Assembly (NCBI GenBank): GCA_028023455.1
Contig: JAQFVV010012401.1
Span: 32,501-96,500, forward strand
Reading direction: 5' to 3'
Length of the DNA: 64,000 bases
From: Epiperipatus broadwayi
Taxonomy: Eukaryota; Onychophora; Udeonychophora; Euonychophora; Peripatidae
Part shown: piece by piece, positions 59,760 through 64,000 of the stretch
How positions within the stretch are numbered: the first letter of the stretch is position 1
Layout: each line of letters opens with the position of its first letter
Notes under the pieces: generated by a model
The model's input: the letters and a program-made list of their open reading frames with translations, nothing else
Database searches by the model: none
Told to the model about the DNA's origin: nothing
Made by a program: the position numbers and the translations under genes

Positions 59760-62700
59760 TTGTGCACTTTTATTGGCCCAGTCTACTCTAAAATAAAATT
59801 TTGGCGCATAATTTTAAATTTTACAAGTCCAATAATATTTACTTATTAAAAGAAGACAGTCATGACGTATTAGATCATAGTATTTAAACTCGGTTTTAGC
59901 TAATGGAAATTTATAAATGATCTTAATTCAAGATACACACAGATAATAACTATAGAGTCGTATATATGCAAATGGATGGACAAGTAATATCATTTAGTAT
60001 TTAAAATGAGTGAAGTTTAACTTGTAATTTTGTAAACAGAATGCGTCACAGATACAAATAATTATTGTTTGTGCGCATTTGATTTTAAAAATAGAAATTA
60101 TTTATCTTCAAATCTTACTATATTTAAACGTAAATAAATAAAGTTTAATTTTACAAAATACTGATTTAAAATCAAAACAGTAAATTCTATCTTTATTTAA
60201 TTTCTAAAAATATTGTATTTCAATATTTTTAAAAAAAACCAAAAATCGGTCATTTTAAAATGATAAACTAAAAACTTTCAAAATAAATGTTTGTTTCATA
60301 GAAAAAAGTGGGAAAATATTAGCCAATCAAAGAGTTTCAAACAATCTTGGAATATGAAATTCAAGAGAGGGGGGAAAAAAGAGCTTCTTGATCGTAAAGT
60401 ATAAGTAACTAAGTTTTTTTTTTCTTGGTGATATTTTTAAAAAAAAAAACAAAGTTGGATTAAAAATTCCTAAAACCTTATGATTTACAACTCTACATCA
60501 ATATACATGGATAATTATAAGCTCTGTTGTTAAAATAATGGAATAAATTAATCGTTTTTCTACTGGGCAAGTCAATAATCGGAATTCCCAATAATCTCTT
60601 GAAAATTAATAAATATTGAAGAAATAATCGGAGATGAATAATCAACTAATATATTCATGGAAAAATAACAATAATTGTGCCATAGGGAAAATGAACTGCA
60701 GTAATACACAAAAGGAAATAAATAAACACCGTAAATATCCAGTAAGGATAGATAAAAGAATAGTAAATTTCTTGGAAACAGTTAAGTATATATATTTAAA
60801 ATTCAATGGAACTTAATTAGTAATAAATGAAAAGTGTTCATTATTATTCTGGATGTATATAAAATCTTAATTACAATGTGAGATAGAATTATTTATTTGG
60901 AGCCAAAAACGTGACACGATACATTCTTAATGGAAATCATAAGTGTGCCTTTTATTATAGAGAGAAATATGTATCATCTAAAATAAGTAAGGTAAGCCAC
61001 AAATAAATTTTTATTAATAAACAAAGAACAAAACAAAAGGTTATTGTTGCAGTAACTCAAATACCTCGCGCGAATCTTTGGATAAGCGGAATCTTCAAAA
61101 AATAAGGAAAAATAAACATGTTATAATAAGTTTATAGAGTGTAGAACAACTAGAAAATTTAAAAGTGTTCTTATACTTTAGCTGAGAGTTTAAAAGAAAA
61201 CTTCTTTCTAATGTCGGTATTTATATTTTTAATCTATGATTTGTTAGTATAATAGGGGAGGGGAAGAGAACTAAATCATTTAATATGGAATTAATTCAAG
61301 TGTTGTTATATTAATAGTTATTTAATAATTCGGTTAAGTTTAAAGATTATGAATCCTTTAAATAAACAAATATACTCGATATTTTAGTATGAAAGGGTAT
61401 TTAAAATGATATATACATATTCCAAAGAGCAGGTTAAAAAACAATGATTTTGTTCTTATGTGAAAGATAAAAGTAGTAATTTTGTAACCCTATGTTCTCA
61501 TTTATTTTTTGTATTATTACTTAATCATCAAGTACTACTATTATGTAGAGGTTGAACTAACAAACCATGAATGGAAAAAAATGATTGTTTAATAAACTGA
61601 ATATGTGATATATAGTTCACATACATAGGGATAAATATCTCAACATATAATGGGAAATCATTAGTTTTGTTTGATAATAATACTCCAAAGATTAATTTTC
61701 TGTTGTTATTATTATTATAATATATATGTATTATTTTGTTATGTTATTTTAAATTTAATATTAATGGAAATGTTTATTATCATTTGTAATGAATATGATT
61801 AAAATTATTGTTTTAAAAGTTTTATTAAATTCCAATTGCTAATATCTTTTCTGGGCTCATTTTCATCACATCACACAAATTAAAATGTACAGTCAAAATT
61901 AAAATAAAAAGTCAATTCAATTTAAAGCAAATCTAACAGTTTAATAAGCATAAATCTCTTAGTAAAGATTTTTTTACTTGTTACATGCTGCCTTGATCCC
62001 ATAGGTCATTGATGACATTGCCAATTATTAAAGTGTATTTATTAATATAAAATTAAATGATATATTAGTTATTAGTGAAAGTATTAGTGTTAATCACAGT
62101 TTATTTAATAATATTATTTTAATATTCAGTATTAAAGAACATACATATAAAGCTTGACTATAAAATTAAATTATAAGCCTTTCTTAATTTGTACACTATC
62201 CATGGAAATCTGTAAAATCCCTCTTGATATTCCATAGGTAGTATGAAGAATTAATAAATCAATGATTTTCCTGAGATCTCCTTATTTTAAAGTTATTCTT
62301 GTGATTATTGCCAATCTTAATTATTAAACATAATATGAATCAAAGTTTATCTGTAATTATCTAACAGATTAATTTAATGAGTGATTGAATTAAAACTTAA
62401 TAGTTATAAATATAAAATAATATATTAGATATTATTGTTAGTCATGAGAGTATGAAGATACTTAATAAGGAGGAGTATCTGGGTATTTTTATGCCATTGA
62501 ACAAGTATTTTGTATTTGTTTAATGTTAAGGGGATGTGATCTGTTTATAGGTAAATGAGTCTCATATTGACTAGATTTAAAACATATCTTATTTTAGAAA
62601 TATTTACTCATGTCAAAGTAACATGGGATAGATACTAATCTTATCTAAATTCAATTGTTATAGTTAAAGAAAATAGTCGGGATATAGTAAGTTTATTAAT

Positions 62701-62792
62701 AGAACCTAACCCGAATCCAAGTAGGGCCTAATATAAGGGACTTGGAAACTCTGCTTAGAGTCGTACCACCTATAGACAGGCCACAGTATATG
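59760..62792 (+). repeat. Fourth copy of the giant-palindrome arm, solitary
   Basis: Starts (TA)n-TTGTGCACTTTTATTGGCCC and ends at (TA)n near 62,792. Landmarks of the left arm appear in the same order and orientation: ATTAGCCAATCAAAG (60,320; left arm TTGACCAATAAAAA), AAAATCCCTCTTGATATTCC (62,214; left arm AAAATCCCTTATCATATTTT), CCTGAGAT (62,271), and TTATGCCATTGA (62,489). It is 3.0 kb, shorter than the 4.4-4.6-kb arms. Frames inside reach only 60 codons. A GC-rich CCTCGCGCGAA lies at 61,064. Confidence 0.6.
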
Positions 62793-62802
62793 TATATATA
62801 TA

Positions 62803-64000
62803 TTGTACCTTTTGTTTAGGTTAGAATGGATTATTTCTACTAATGTATTGAAAAATTTTAAATTTTAAAGTTAAGTAAGAGGATGATGTATGTTATATGT
62901 TGATGATCTTGGAATAATTTTGTTAAGGCAAGTAAAATAATTGATGTATAATATTGTGTTGGTATTTGTATGAAAGTAGTTAGCTAAAAATCATTATAAG
63001 ATTGTATGATTGGGAGAACTGACCAGAATAAATATTGATTTAATAAGTCTTATAGATAAATTATTAAGGTAAATTTTAAAAGGAATACTTTAAAGTTAAA
63101 CGAATAGATTATTTAATAATAATAATTGTATTTAATGGTTATATGTTAAATTATTTAATTAAAAATAATAATTTAGGGAGAAAAGTGTATTTTTGATCTT
63201 ATAATATTAAAATAATTATTTTAAAATTGTGATATAATATTGATTGATGTAATATTTTATAAATTAAATTATTTATTTAGTTTCCTTTAAATTAGTAGTG
63301 TCTTATTTATTTTGTAAATCATGTGACATATAATATTCACACCTGTTTTTGAAAATAAAATGATGTCATCTGTTATAAATATTAGATTAAGTTTTAAAAC
63401 ATAGATATAATAGATCAAATTAGACTTATTTTTTGTGTTGAAAATAAATATGTTAGGTTTAAAATAAAGGTAGAAATGGTAATAAATATTAAAATATGAT
63501 TTTTAAAAGTTATTTTGAAGTATTTATTGAGTGTAAATAAAATGTAAAAATTAATTGAGAATTGAATAATATAATAAAAATAAATATTTAATAAATTATT
63601 ATTAGTTTTAAATTTAATCTGGTGTTCTAATTCCTGGGATTGTGAAGCAAGCATTGTTGAAATTGACCGATGAAAACATGTATTTTGGACAGCTATAAAA
63701 GAGCTGTGCAGGAATTCCAGGGTCACTGTTATCCTATTATACCGTGATACCATCATCAGGGTTTCTACAACCTCGGTAAATTAATTAATAGCCTAATAGT
63801 CAATTTTATCTTTTTTTTTAAATTCTAAAGGTACAGTAATTTATTGTTATAAGATTGTGATATAGATATGCAAGGCTAAAAAATAAATATTTCCTATTTG
63901 CCAATCTTCTTTATCCAATTTGTCATCAACTTAGACATGGGAAAGTCATCACCAAATATAAAAGGATTGAGGAAAAAATTCAAGTGTTATTATCATATAA
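62803..64000 (+). repeat. Start of a further arm copy, cut by the window end
   Basis: (TA)n-TTGTACCTTTTGTTTAGGTT, followed by GAAAAATTTTAAATTTTAAA, parallels the outer end of both palindrome arms (TTGTGCCCTT..CT.TAGGT, then AAAAAATTTTAAA). It is in tandem, head to tail, with the copy at 59,760-62,792. A GC-richer unassigned segment at 63,640-63,785 may be an inserted repeat. Confidence 0.45.

Noticed and set aside
63715-63790. GAAACCCTGATGATGG on the minus strand, considered as a hammerhead
   Set aside because: GAAAC precedes CTGATGA without the stems needed for any hammerhead permutation. The segment may still be an unrelated repeat.

Overview
This is a eukaryotic, animal-type genomic window. 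It is very AT-rich (roughly a quarter G+C by eye), has no bacterial-style gene packing, and holds long (TA)n, (TC)n and (GT)n microsatellites. Nearly everything recognisable is mobile DNA: an RTE-clade LINE, several decayed Penelope-like elements (PLEs) with GIY-YIG endonuclease domains, a non-autonomous hAT element, a tRNA-derived retroposon and many fold-back hairpins. This fits an AT-rich invertebrate with a large repeat fraction; the species cannot be named from the sequence. No intact host gene, rRNA gene or CRISPR array was found.

Layout. 0-5.6 kb: featureless AT-rich DNA. 5.6-7.5 kb: decayed PLE reverse transcriptase (RT), split by a tRNA-Met-like retroposon with a perfect 13-bp target duplication. 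10.4 kb: near-perfect 45-bp palindrome. 11.1-12.2 kb: fold-back element carrying degenerate hammerhead ribozymes and interrupted by a 398-bp hAT MITE. 14.5-15.2 kb: PLE GIY-YIG fragment between inverted arms. 16.7-20.2 kb: microsatellites, a PLE 3'-tail remnant and a fold-back element. 26.2-26.7 kb: 236-bp tandem duplication. 30.5-33.7 kb: almost complete RTE LINE with frameshifts, sitting in a (TA)n tract. 33.7-42.9 kb: a giant diverged palindrome with arms of about 4.4 and 4.6 kb, bounded by (TA)n-TTGTGCCC. 42.9-44.9 kb: three hairpins. 45.2-47.9 kb: PLE with an inverted partial copy of its own 3' end. 49.2 kb onward: a further copy of the giant palindrome's arm. 56.7-57.9 kb: mosaic of direct and inverted repeats carrying four hammerhead copies. 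58.0-59.5 kb: two PLE 3' fragments head to head. 59.8-62.8 kb: another copy of the arm, followed at 62.8 kb by the start of yet another.

How the pieces fit. Two themes recur. First, PLE copies here are repeatedly built as a 5'-truncated inverted copy joined head to head to a longer one; the hammerhead-bearing repeats fit this, because hammerheads are known from PLE terminal repeats. Second, a multi-kilobase unit bounded by (TA)n occurs in at least four copies sharing internal islands such as TTATGCCATTGA; two of them form the 9.2-kb palindrome. I do not recognise this second family, and it is the best candidate for something undescribed.
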